Positions 10,424 to 21,421 of a stretch of DNA of 64,000 bases are shown piece by piece. The DNA lies in contig NRSV01000001.1 of the NCBI GenBank assembly GCA_002286855.1, positions 844,276 to 908,275 of the forward strand. Direction: 5' to 3'. Origin of the DNA: Bipolaris cookei (Eukaryota > Ascomycota > Dothideomycetes > Pleosporales > Pleosporaceae). The notes below the pieces were generated by a model. The model had not been told where the DNA came from and did no database searches. It saw nothing but the letters and a program-made list of their open reading frames with translations. Made by a program: the position numbers and the translations under genes. The first letter of the stretch is position 1, and each line of letters starts with the position of its first letter.

Positions 10424-11494
10424 TCAATCAACCCACGACCAACCCCCGAACATCCCACCCACAACTCTATCCGTAAACTCTGGCAAAAACCCCAACCCCA
10501 AACTCCCTCTGACCTCACACTCCTCATCCACAGCCCTCCTCACCACCCCCCACACCCCCACCCCCACCCTCTCTCCCCTCACCTCTACTAGTTCTTCTAC
10601 TGCTGCCTTGTTCTCCCTAACCTTCGCCACCGCCACCTCCCCCAGCTCCTTCAACAACCCTATTTTAACCTTGAACCGTCGGTTCCGCGGTACTCCCTGC
10701 ATACCAGCGTAGTAGCGTGCGAGCCACGCGGATAGCGGGGGCCACGGCGCGAGGTTGTTGGAGGCATTGGAGAGAGAGTGCAGGAGGGTACTGAGTTCGG
10801 TGGTGAAGTCTGAGATGGGGAGGTGGGACCAGCGGCGCCGGAGTTTGGTGAGGCGCAGGGAGCGGACGTATTCTTGGATGTAGAAGAGTAAGGTGGAGGT
10901 AGAGGGGGCGGTGTGCGGGCAGTGGAGGAGGGAGGCTTTCCAGACTTCGGGGGTGAAGGGGTTGATGGGGGCTCTTTTTGTGGGGACGGGGGGAGGGGTG
11001 GGGGCAGAGGTTTTGTCGAGCAGTTTTGCCCATGTCCCGATTATGGCTTCGGGGTTAGGTTGAAAAGTACTGGATGTGGGTTCGTAGAGTACGGGTGCAA
11101 AGGATTCGTCGGGGTTTGCTGGGCCTTCCCATTCGTATAGCTTGATGCACTTGATGCATGCACAAGGGGTGTCGGTGGGTTGGTAATCGGGATCCAGGTA
11201 TTTGGCTCGAAGTTGCTCGTATTCCTCCGCTGGGATATCGTCAACGTCTTTGAGATCCTTGTCTTCGTCGCCTACCTGTGATTCGTCGATTGGGACCCAT
11301 TGGTCCATGTCTGCCATGATTGTGTCTTCACATGCTTGCATTTCCTCCGGGGATGCGAGAGTAAGTTCTTCCAGTGTGTGCAACAGAGGGTCATGCTCCA
11401 TCTCCATCTCATCTGAGCGGTTAGCAAAGCCGGCTTCTGTTAATGCCTGGTGCAATCTAAATGACACCTCGTCATTGTCAAAACATTCCATCAT
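10424..11494 (-). CDS. Hypothetical protein, 356 residues
   Basis: One uninterrupted frame with an ATG at 11494 (MMECFDNDEVSF). I do not recognise a family. The N-terminal 100 residues are acidic (DEDKDLKDVDDIPAEEYEQL). A compact cysteine motif CACIKCIKLYEWEG lies near residue 110, then a Thr/Pro linker, then a helical region rich in Leu, Arg and Ser (FYIQEYVRSLRLTKLRRRW). The C-terminus is Val/Gly-rich. No signal peptide or membrane helix is seen, so it is probably intracellular. The single long exon, clean start and sharp stop support a real gene. Confidence 0.65.
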   Translation of the reverse strand: MMECFDNDEVSFRLHQALTEAGFANRSDEMEMEHDPLLHTLEELTLASPEEMQACEDTIMADMDQWVPIDESQVGDEDKDLKDVDDIPAEEYEQLRAKYLDPDYQPTDTPCACIKCIKLYEWEGPANPDESFAPVLYEPTSSTFQPNPEAIIGTWAKLLDKTSAPTPPPVPTKRAPINPFTPEVWKASLLHCPHTAPSTSTLLFYIQEYVRSLRLTKLRRRWSHLPISDFTTELSTLLHSLSNASNNLAPWPPLSAWLARYYAGMQGVPRNRRFKVKIGLLKELGEVAVAKVRENKAAVEELVEVRGERVGVGVWGVVRRAVDEECEVRGSLGLGFLPEFTDRVVGGMFGGWSWVD

Positions 11495-12929
11495 GATTCT
11501 TCCTAGCTGCGCTCAGTGTATATCGCTTCCGTTGCGCCTTTTGTATGTTTCACTATTATTCTAGTGAATCTTGTTGTTTGCTCGGGAAAAAAAATTTTAT
11601 CTCGAGTATGCGTGTACAGTGTTGCTCGTCCGCAATAGCGATGTGAAAGGTGAACTCCATCATGTCTTTACAATGTGTAGTAGGTCACGGATATAATTTT
11701 AATAGCTAAATTTATACCAGTATAATGTGGTGTTATGATGGATAAGTGCTGTCGGATTGCAAGATCCTGGTCTATGTCCATTAACAGATACGGTTTGCTT
11801 CCATAAGATCATTCCAAACGTAATACGGTGCGCAGGGGTGAAGTGAATGATTAACCGCCTTATACTAACGAACGAGTCGCCTTTTCATAGGAGTTAGGAT
11901 GGATAAGCCTCTGGACGAGATAGAAAGAGATGATATAGTAGACATTGTACATGCACAAGCCAAGGCTCTGGAGTTTAGCTCAATCAGTACACTGCGGCTG
12001 AATCACACGTCCAATGGCACCGCCTGAGACCTTGTTGTATTGCATGTGAAATGATTTCGCACAGTCTACTACGAAGAGCACAAATAAGGCCTGGCCCCTT
12101 GTGGTAGTGGTTGTCGTGCCGCAATCCTTGGTGGGACCTGGATGCATAGTGATGTCATGCCGCTGCACTAAGAGTTTTCACCCGCAGAGCCTCCCATCAC
12201 TACACCCTAGTCGGACGAATGCGGATACCCAGGCCGTATGAGAACATCTTGCACATTAAATACCCCAGGGGGATTGGCTAGCACACGCTGTGCTGCCCAG
12301 ACACTGTTCAATCACCCAGATCTCCGGCAGTTTCTGAATCAGTAGGTTGTCTATAAGATCGCCATGCACTCAAGCAACGCAAGGTTTGCCGAGCGAGTTC
12401 ACTAGTTGCTTGAGAACTTCCGAACTCTTGAGCTACAGACCCACTCGACCCATCTTTATCTTGAGCCGTATGTAGATCTGTCGTTGTTTCGTTGTCGGCT
12501 GCGTGCGTGCATGCCGGTAGGAAGTGGAGCAAGAACATCACCACTAATTTTTCGCTGCACAGGCGAAGCTTGTCGTCAGATAGTTGGGCCCACAGGGGTC
12601 TGCTGCCAAACAGCTCCGATACAATGTCAGGCTAGGGTCCACTGCTACACATACTCGTGCCATGTTGTCGTCGATGGTATCCACGCGTCCGATCCCAACG
12701 TCAATTTCAGGCCGATGTTCTGCGCTCTGCATCCTATCGTTGAGAGACCCACGCTGACATACACTCTGGCAAGGGAGAAATACTTCTCTGTAACGGGTAT
12801 GGAGACCAGACGTCATATCGACAGTGGAGGCCAAATGTGGACTTTTGTTGGATTCAAGAGGGCCTCAAAGTCTCAACCCATACCCAGAGTCACTTCTCCA
12901 GCCTTTTCCTTCCAGCCAGCCTCGCGACC
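11495..12929. other. Divergent spacer upstream of the MFS transporter
   Basis: 1.4 kb between the unknown minus-strand gene and the MFS gene. It should contain both promoters. It is relatively AT-rich around 11570-11900. The open frame at 12406-13032 only overlaps the transporter start out of phase. No RNA gene is recognised. Confidence 0.45.
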
Positions 12930-14752
12930 ATGGGGATCGAGTCTCGGCACCCTTCACCCACGCCGACGGGCGCGCAACCATTCTCTGAAAAAGACGCTGA
13001 GCAACGCCGCCCAAGAATATCGGCTGATATGAGCGACGGAGAAAAGTCGCAGACCGACAATGTCCCTGTTGACCCCCAAGGAAGACGACACCCATCCATG
13101 GCTCCCGGCCCAGATGGAAAGCGCGAATTGCGAGAGTGGGAATGCTGGGACAAGCTCGCATACTCGTGGCCAAAGTGGAAAAAGGCAATGTACCTGGCTT
13201 CCATTGCTGGAATTCAAATCTCCATGAACTTCAACACGTCAGTGTATCCCAGTGCTGTCAACCCCGTCGCAGAGCATTTCGGCATTAGCACGCAGGCAGC
13301 TCGAGTCGGACAGATGATTTATCTCGTCTTCTACTCGTTTGGATGTGAGCTGTGGGCACCATGGAGCGAGGAGTTTGGACGATGGCCAATTCTGCAGCTG
13401 AGCATGTTTCTCATCAACATCTGGGAGATTCCATGCTCAGTGGCTCCGAACTTTGCTACCATTATTGTTTGCAGAGCTTTGGTGAGTCTTCAGTCAAAAC
13501 CTCCTCTACCCTATACTGATATTATTAGGGCGGCCTGTCTACTGCTGGAGGCAGTGTCACACTTGGTCTTATCGCGGATATGTATGAGCCAGAGACGCAG
13601 CATTGGCCGCTGTGTTTCATTGTGCTGTCATCGACTATCGGAACTAGTATCGGAGGTGTCATTGGAGGCCCAATTGAGCGGTGTAAGTCTACTGGTAGCA
13701 GCATTCCGAAAGGCATGCTAACGTTGCATTACAGACCTCTCATGGCAGTGGAATTTCTGGATTCAACTCATCTTTGGCGTGACAGTGCAAGCAGTCCACT
13801 TCTTCATGCCCGAAAGCAGAGCCACGATCCTCATCGACCGCGAAGCAAAGCGCCGCCGCGAGACAGGCGAAGATCCCAACATCTATGGCCCCAATGAGCT
13901 AAAGAAACCGCGCATCTCTCTCAAAGAAGCCGGCAAAATCTGGCTCCGCCCATTCGAAATGTTCGTCCGTGAACCCATTGTGCTCCTCCTTTCCCTCCTC
14001 TCCGGCTTCTCCGACGCCCTCATCTTTACCTTCCTCGAAGCTTTCAACGTTACATTCCCCAACAACTTTGGCTTCGGAACCCTCCAAGTAGCCTGGGCAT
14101 TCATCCCCATCAACGCCTCCTACTTCTTCACCTACTTCCTCTACTGGCCCTGGTTCTGGCGTGACGACCACTTGCGCAAGAAGAACGGCCCCGACTGGAT
14201 GACTCCCGAGCGCCGTCTCAAGCCACTGCTGCTACTCGCCCTGTTCGAACCCATCGGCCTCTTTGGCTTCGCATGGACCTGTAAGATGACAGCACCAACC
14301 CTGAACGCACATTGAATGGAAAGCTAACAAGCACTCAAGGCATGGGCCCGCCGCAAACCCACTGGATCGCCCCAATGATCTTCTCCTTCCTCGTCGGCCT
14401 CGCAAATTTCGCAATCTACTACTCCTCCGTCGACTACATGATTGCCGCTTACGGTCCTTACTCTGCCTCTGCCACCGGCGGCAACGCGTTTGCGCGTGAC
14501 TTCCTCGCTGGTATCTCCGCCATGTATGCCACACCGCTGTATCATAACCTAGCGGATTCGTCGCCACAGAGATCAGAGTATGCGACTACACTGCTGGCGT
14601 GTCTGTCGTGTCTGATTGTTGTGCCGATTTATGTTTTCTATTGGAAGGGACCGCAGATTCGTAAGGCGAGTAAGTTTGCGTCGATTTTGGCCGAGGATAG
14701 GAAGGCCGAGGGGGTGAGGAGGTTGAGTAAGGCTGATAATTTGCCTGCTTGA
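12930..14752 (+). CDS. MFS transporter, DHA1 multidrug/polyamine-like
   Basis: Four exons: 12930-13481, 13529-13682, 13735-14280 and 14340-14752; 554 residues. After an 85-residue hydrophilic N-terminus the chain has the pattern of 12 membrane helices. The loop 2-3 signature is seen as SEEFGRWPILQLSMFL (G-R-W/R-P type), and GGLSTAGGSVTLGLIADMY with GGVIGGPIERYLSWQWNFW fits helices 4-6 of the DHA1 polyamine/drug proton antiporter group. A large central cytosolic loop (RATILIDREAKRRRETGED to GKIWLRPFEMF) separates the halves. Predicted role: proton-coupled export of a small organic molecule at the plasma membrane. The substrate cannot be read from sequence. No biosynthetic genes flank it. Confidence 0.88.
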
Positions 14753-15245
14753 GAGTGATTTTTTTTGGATACGATCGTCATTGGGGTTCTGATCAGAGAT
14801 GGAGAGAATATCGTCTTCTGGCATGTTGAACGATGATAAGCCAAAACACCATTCTCCGCATCTCTTCACCGATGCAGGCACTACACCAACACTACCAACC
14901 GAACAAAAAAGAATATAATTTTTATTATTCGGCCTTTTCGAGATGGGGGTTGGGGGGAGGGTATGCAATTCAAGAGGATCCAACAAAACAAAGAACATTC
15001 GCGTCAAATGACCCAGTAGACACTCACGGGAAAAACGAACAATTCCGCCGCCAATTGGTCACCACATCTAACCCATTTCTTTCTCTCGCTCTCGAATAAC
15101 GAAAACAGCAAAAAAAGGAGAGAACAAAATATGCCCCAAAAGTATACGTGTGTGTGTATGAGTAGTATATATATAAATATATAGCCCAAAGCAACTTTTG
15201 GCGCGCGTTTTGATCATTTCTCCCAAAAAGGGAGCAAAGGATTTT
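14753..15245. other. Convergent 3' spacer
   Basis: 493 bases between the MFS transporter and the Hsp70-like gene, which end toward each other. It contains a short TA-rich run (about 15164-15183) and G-rich and A-rich tracts. Both terminators should be here. Confidence 0.45.
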
Positions 15246-17610
15246 TTACCTAAAGCGCGCTGTGCATCTGCCCATGACCTCGCCTTGGCAGACAAGCTCG
15301 GCGTTGAACTCTGAGCCGTCGAGAGTAAGGTAAATGTCAAAGTATACGCGGTAAAAAGTGCCTTGAGGGGTATCCATGCGTTCAAAGTCCTTTTCGAGAT
15401 TTTTCCGTGACAGGTCCGATGTCAGTGTGACGACTTCCTTGATGCCTGGTGTTTTTTATGTTAGAGATCAATTGCTGTGCCATTGGACTTTGCAGAGACT
15501 TACGAGGATCCTTAGTGTACTCTGGGCAGACATCGTCGTCACATGCGTACAGTATATCCTCATACATGAGGGTTGCGCCCGGCGCCACCTGCCTAAAGAA
15601 CGAGACCTTGACAGGCTCGCCAATCTTGACTCTTTGGCCCTTTTGCACAAAGATCTGACGTGTGTACTTGCAACGGTCTTTGCCGTCGAGTGAAGGGACG
15701 CGGTATTGTTCTGGGTGGTGACCCTCCTTGAAGGGTTGAAGGGTAGCCATGAGATAATGCCTACGTGCAACACGGTGTGTGACGATGCGCTCGGTGATAC
15801 CTGCGGTAACGGCTCCCTTGACAATGGCGGCGACCGAGTCCATGGGTCGGACAACCTTGGACTGGAATTGCGGGGGAACGTGAAGTTTGATTTGTTGGAA
15901 GAGGTACTCAGAGGCACCGAAACCACCGACAACCAGGACATTCTATATCAGTTAGCATGGAATAGATCTAGCCTTGGAAGTCGCAGATATTTACCTGTAA
16001 TGACCTGTTCTGCGCCTGAATAGCAATGATTTGGTTCCTGACAAGCTCAAGAATTCGGTTCACAACAGGCTCAAAGCACTGCAGAATCTCCTCGTTGGTA
16101 AAAGTCATGTATCCTTCTTCGATGCCCGCTTCAGGGAACTCAGCCTCGATACCAACGTCAACAGCCCATTTCTGTCCGTTGTTACGGAAGTCGGCCTTTA
16201 TCCTGTTCTCAAAGTCCATGATGCATTTGGCGTAGACTTTTCCGGCGGTCTTTGAGCCATCTGGCAGCTTCATTTTCCTGATTTTTGCACGGAGAATATT
16301 GCTGAAGTTACGGTTGAGCGCCGTAGAACCGCACGAGTCACCAGAGCCTGCTGTGCACTCGGCGACGGAGAAGGGTTGCTCCTCTTCAACCTCGTAAGCG
16401 ATTAAATCGACGGTACCACCACCGCAATCGACAATGAGCACGGCGTCGTGTATCTTGAGGTTGAGCAGACCAGTCTTGGAGCAGAACATAGCAGCGGCCT
16501 CAGGTTCAGTAATGAGTGTCAACCTGTTATCGTTTTCGTCGCGAAGGAAACCCGCCTGGATGGCAGCAGCGCGCGTGGCGGCCTTTCCAGCATCGTTCCA
16601 GATGGCAGGGACTGTCAGGTAGTATCTAATATTGCGCTCTTCTCGGTTGAACACCTCTCCCAGCGTCTTCTGCAGCTGGTTCCGCATCGCCTGTCGGAGG
16701 TGGAAGAGGTAGTCGGCAGCGACATCGATTTCAGATTTGCCCGGGGGTAGCGGGGGAAGGTTGATGGGGTCAATGTATGTGTTTCCGGACAGCATCAGCT
16801 GCAGCTTGAACCACTCGACCTTTTGCACGCCAGGCTTGGGGTAGCCCGTGGGGGCCAAAGCATCGGCAATGTCAGGACCCCAGCCAACAACTTTTTGGTA
16901 CTGGTCGTAGTAAAGCACCGTAGGAATCTTTTGCTTGGTCTGATTGCCCGCGCCAGGCCATTCGGTAATGATGTCTTCCTTGGCCTCAGTGTTTGTTGCA
17001 AAAGCGAATGCGACACCGGAGAAGGTGGTACCCTGTGTGAGTGTGTTGTGGTCAGCTTCTGCGCGCGTTGGTGCCTGAGGCAGATACTCACAAAATCAAT
17101 GCCCACAATCAGCTGCGCCTTTGAGCGACCCTCGCCCGCGACCTCTGCCATGGCGTTGGGCCTGTTGTACACGGCGGGCGGGCCATGGGGCGTAGGCGCA
17201 CCGGGTGGAGGTGGTGCACCATAGCCGTGGCCATAGCCAGGACCCGGAGGCCCTTGAGGAGGGTATCCAGGAGGGCCAGACTGGGGAGGGTAGGGCGGCT
17301 GCTGGGGAGGATATCCAGGCGCAGACGTGTTGATGGGAGGGAGGGGACTGGCAGGACGACCGTGGGCAGAAGGAGGCGCACCGAGGCCGCCTGGAGGAGC
17401 ATATGTGTATGAGGGCGGGCGGCCCAGGGGATTTTGAGGATTCATGGGGAGCGAGGAGCTGCTGGAATTGGAGGCCTGAGGAGAGAGCGAGGTTGGACGT
17501 TGCTGGCCGGTGGGGGTGGAAGCAGCAGCTTGGGGCGTGGGCGACGAGTTGTGAGAGCTCTTTCGTTTCGAACTCACGAGGTTCTTGAAACGGGTGTTCA
17601 TGGAATTCAT
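15246..17610 (-). CDS. Hsp70-like (HSPA12-type) ATPase with proline-rich N-terminus
   Basis: Four exons: 17610-17092, 17032-15995, 15942-15504 and 15445-15246; 731 residues. Residues 1-165 are disordered, first Ser-rich, then a PPQ/GYPPQ-type proline-glycine repeat. The actin-like ATPase fold follows: VGIDFGTTFSGVAFAF (phosphate 1; the first intron cuts right after IDF), RYYLTVPAIWND, LITEPEAAAMF, VLIVDCGGGTVDLIAYEV (phosphate 2) and NVLVVGGFGASEYLF (adenosine motif; this exon starts with N). There is no canonical Hsp70 substrate-binding domain or EEVD end, so it belongs with the divergent HSPA12-like fungal proteins rather than the main chaperones. It is probably cytosolic. Client and role are unknown. 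Confidence 0.88.
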
Positions 17611-18503
17611 CAGACTGCGAGCGAGCGAAGGCTGCGAGGTGCGGGTGGGGTGCGGTCAAGGATATCAGCGAGCGCTGCTACTGCGGCTGACGGCGAGCTG
17701 GGCACTGTCCCAAACCGCTCAAGGCTGTGTGAAGGAAGCCCCGCCAACTGGGCTGCGGCGCAGTCTGCAGGTGGCTCAAGGCTGACGGCGCGGCAGCCTC
17801 ATCGTGTCCCTGGGGGCCGGCCTTGCAGATGCACATGCGCATGGATGCAACTGCAAATGGAAATGGATATGGATATGGAAATGCAGAATATCCCGCTGTC
17901 CTCAATCTCGACGGTCCTGGCAGACACACGCCGCGGGGTCGCTCAACACAGGGCCGGGTCATCTCCCGCCGTCAGCATCCTGTACACTACGGGCCGACGA
18001 AATCGGAATCGACTGCGCTGAATCAGCCCCTTCCAGCCGCCATCCCAACCCACACGTAATGCACACACTGTTGCAGAATGTAGACATGTATACCCACACT
18101 TGCATTCTACTCGACAGCCTTCTCTGTCCTCTGTCCTCTGTCCATGCCATGCCATGCCATGCCATGCCACAAGACCCACCAAACGCCCCCAGGGTCCACA
18201 CCGGGCTTCCCTGTCCACTCCCACAACACCCGCTGCCATGCACTAGGTGTAAGCACACTGCACACAAGCCGTGAACCGAAAGTTGTCCCATTGCCATCAT
18301 GGCTAGTATGCCGCTATGCCGCTATGCCGCGTATCCCCAAAATGCTAAACAAAAATCGTGGTATCCAAGCCCCGTAAAACGCCATAACCCACCCACACTC
18401 GCCCCTCAAAACGCCGCGCCCATGTCATTGTTGTTGTTCCTGTCCGTCACCGTCCCATCCCCTTATCCTCCTCTACACTCTCCATTCCCTGTCCGTAACA
18501 ACA
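17611..18503. other. Spacer with tandem simple repeats
   Basis: 893 bases upstream of the Hsp70-like gene and downstream of the tail-anchored protein gene. It contains repeated CTGTCCT units followed by five CCATG units (18142-18168), three GCTATGCCG-type units near 18308-18328, and an ATGGAAATGGATATGG-like run near 17856-17882. I do not accept any open frame here. Confidence 0.5.
18142..18168. repeat. (CCATG)n tandem pentanucleotide
   Basis: Five head-to-tail copies of CCATG directly after repeated CTGTCCT units. It is a simple tandem repeat in non-coding sequence and likely length-polymorphic. Confidence 0.85.
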
Positions 18504-18932
18504 TCACTCCAACGCCCCACTCAACACCATCCACCCCAGCACGCCCGACACAACCAGCAACATAAACGCAACCACAAACATAGCCGCAATCCTCTCTACA
18601 GAATACCGCACGTCGTCCGGCCTCTCCATGTCCACGCCCACCTCGCTTTCGTCATCCACATCGCCGTACCACTCTTGTCCAGGCGGAATATGCTGGATCA
18701 GCGTGTCGCGGTAGCTCTGCCGTACAGCAACCGCATACGAAGGTGGTGCTTCACCTGTACATGACGCGTCGCTGTCCTCGAGGTACGTTTGCGCGGCGAC
18801 GAGGTGCGCAAGGGGTACGTCATCGATGTCGGGGCTCGCTGGTCGTGATAAGTCGCTGTAGGGATGCGATATTACCTCGTGGATGACAAGCTGCCGGTAT
18901 TCATGCCCTTCGTGACGACAACCTGGGGGCAT
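18504..18932 (-). CDS. Small tail-anchored membrane protein with PPxY motif (5' end uncertain)
   Basis: At least 142 residues from the ATG at 18932. The frame continues open upstream to about 19125 without an ATG and keeps a protein-like reading (NKPLLSTLPPPPPYISHDRY), so the true start is probably in a 5' exon that I cannot fix. One option is ATG at 19200 with a donor at GAG/GTACAG. The visible part has an acidic hydrophilic N-terminus, an APPSYAVAV motif that fits a WW-domain/Rsp5 ubiquitin-ligase recruiting PPxY, and one C-terminal membrane helix (MFVVAFMLLVVSGVLGWMVL) with almost no tail. This layout resembles Rsp5 adaptor or cargo proteins. That function is inference; no family is recognised. 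Confidence 0.6.
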   Translation of the reverse strand: MPPGCRHEGHEYRQLVIHEVISHPYSDLSRPASPDIDDVPLAHLVAAQTYLEDSDASCTGEAPPSYAVAVRQSYRDTLIQHIPPGQEWYGDVDDESEVGVDMERPDDVRYSVERIAAMFVVAFMLLVVSGVLGWMVLSGALE

Positions 18933-21421
18933 GGCTGAATGCGCGGCTATTGGCACTTCATGCTGGTACCGGTCGTGGCTTATGTATGGGGGCGGGGGCG
19001 GCAGTGTTGAGAGCAGTGGTTTGTTGCTCGGCGCTGTTTCGACTGAAGAGGCTGCTGCTGGGCATTGTGTCGACCGTGTAATTGCTGCGTTGAATCGAAT
19101 ATCGCCATACGGTGCTGATATGGTAGTGTTCTATGCCAATTGTCAATTGAGGGGGGTCTTCTTTGGAACGGTAGCTTTGATTAATGGTCTGTACCTCCAT
19201 GGTGACTTTCCGGAGCTGTAAATGTCTAGAAAGCTATGGCATACGATGGGCGCTCAGTTAATACACACAAAGAGAGGCTGTTGGGTCAAATTAGTAGAGA
19301 CTGCCTGTGCTACGTATGACATAAGAAAGGAGATTGGCATTTTAAGAAGGGGACATGGTCAGCAAGTGGTAGGAAGCTACAGCAAACGCTTAGGCCACAG
19401 CCGCAGCAGCGCAATAGTCTATCACGGCCCCCCACCAGACGACTGGGATGTTGTCGCTGCGGCCATGGCATAGATACGCGCTTTCAAGTGACGGTAGTGG
19501 CTGGCACTGGGGCGCGCGGGGACAAAGTCACTAGCCATGAGCTTGAAATGCAATGCCGATCACCCGAACAGGCACACTCGCAGACTAGACGACACACAGA
19601 GCATCTTTCCATCGTCAACTCGAGCTCTGCCTTGATCCCTTTTCTTCTTCCTTTCCTTTTTCAGAACCAAGCTACATCTCCTTTTGTTCGCTTGCTCATC
19701 AGTACGACTAAGCGCAGGGATACATGTAAGCCCTATCTCCCGCACTGTCCCCCGTCACAGAACTCAAAACCGACAACCATGCCGTGAGAAAACATGCCCA
19801 TGATAATTTTGGGAAGGAGCATTCGCACCGAACGCGTTTCATGTCCAAAATAGACAGGGCATCTAGGGACTTTGGAACTGCTTACCATGGCCACATCCCC
19901 GGGTCCAATCAAAGTTCCCCCCAAGGCACGGTCTACCATATACCCTAAAAGCGTAGTCTACGGAGGGCAGCGCGCGCGGAGCTGGGCAAAAAAGAAGCAG
20001 GCCAGACATAGCCCCGCTCATTCGACATCTAAGACTATCGGAAAGTTTAGCCCGACCCAAAAGTCTCTACACCCGCAGGCCCGCAGTCGCAAGTTCCTGG
20101 TGCAACACGGCATTCCGACGCCATCCAGTGGTTGCGCCGTGCCCTCGTTGGAACCACGTCGCAGCGCATCCACCTGCTTTCTGCCTAGCACACACGCACA
20201 TGTTGAGCGGTACCCGCAACTCGACCAGCCAAAGCACAGGCAAAAAGGGGCGGGGGAGAGGGGGGTTACCCACGCGTGTTGAACCAGTTGACGCGAATGG
20301 ACGTGCACTCTGCCGTGAACGATACGTCCGGTAGACCCATTGAACAACTTCGTGAACTTCTTGTCTATGAATCTGAACCACATGTCGATGATTGTGCTTC
20401 AGGCTCTGGTCCATACCAATCGGGAAGCTTTGCTCGGCCCCGCTTTCGCCGTCAAGTACCTTATCTAGTGGTGCCTGTACAAAAAGCTAGTTTGCTTCTA
20501 TGTTTTGTGGTTGCGAGTAAGTTGCATCGTGTTGCTAGATAGTCTGCAGCTGGTGTTGATGATACAAAAACTGATAATCCAAGCAATCCTTGACCCCCAC
20601 GAAGAATGGGGAAAAGTAGTGCATAGATGGCAAGAAAATTTTCTCAATCGTACCATTTTGGTATCGAGAAACAATACACGAGATACACGGTTATTCACCG
20701 GTACAATAAGAACAGGATTTTGAAGATAATTTAGTAAAACGACGAACACGAATTGCTCTCACATCATGTTGTGAGTTCAGCGCTAGGGTAATACCCACTA
20801 GACCTGATCAGGTTAGATCCGTCAGATTGAAAAGGGTGCTGCCTCCTGACATATCAACAACGCTTATGTACGATATGATATTTATCCCCCTTTAAAGAGG
20901 ATCTAGGAGTCGAGAAATGAATGTAGCAAGAAAATCCGATAGTACTTGTAAAATTACCTATTGTAATTCCGTTACTGCTGTTGATTTTCGAGTAGTTAAC
21001 ACAGGAATTCCACGCCACGAGTAGCGCCAATATCTTTTTTTCAAGAGCCGTCGGACCAAAACGCCCTATTATGCATCACGACAATCAAATATGTATACCA
21101 GAATGATGAAACAAGCACATGGAATATACTCTATCCACGATGATACGACCACGGTTTAACACGCCCATAATAAGCCTGATAATGTACATTGATAGCCGAA
21201 AAAAACAACAACAGGAAAGAAATTGTTACATCCAATGCGTAATCTCAGAACCGCAAAACTTCAGCTCCCCGTCTATTTTCTGCTCGAAAATCAATTCGTC
21301 TTCGCAATTTCTATACCGTCTGTAGCTCCTAGCACCTTCTAAGATATACGAAAATCTTGACTATAAGCATTGCTAACCTCCTACTCTAGGTTTTAGGAAT
21401 TAGAGGAATAAAACATGCATA
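18933..21421. other. Gene-poor, AT-rich transition to transposon
   Basis: 2.5 kb with no secure gene. The first 200 bases probably hold the missing 5' exon of the tail-anchored protein gene. A set of protein-like minus-strand pieces lies at 19733-20414 (listed separately). From 20.5 kb the sequence becomes AT-rich up to the transposon at 21422. Confidence 0.45.
19733..20414 (-). pseudogene. Possible spliced or decayed gene of unknown family
   Basis: Several minus-strand stretches read like coding sequence without joining into one clean model: WFRFIDKKFTKLFNG (near 20370-20325), LPSVDYAFRVYGR (near 19965) and MLLPKIIMGMFSHGMVVGF (near 19820-19760). GT and AG candidates exist between them. They could be exons of a small gene or remains of one. 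I do not recognise a family. Confidence 0.2.

Noticed and set aside
12406..13032. 208-codon plus-strand frame before the MFS transporter
   Set aside because: It overlaps the transporter's first exon out of frame, and the transporter frame has clear family motifs.
17434..18021. 195-codon plus-strand frame opposite the Hsp70-like N-terminus
   Set aside because: Arg/Gly-rich antisense of proline-rich codons, without start context or domain.
20785..20850. Possible TPP riboswitch (minus-strand ACCTGATCAGG and GGGTATTACCC near a GCACCC segment)
   Set aside because: The pieces resemble the conserved thi-box, but the distance between ACCTGATC and the GGTAATACC-like part is wrong, CTGAGA is absent and no thiamine gene follows. 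The match comes from two palindromes.
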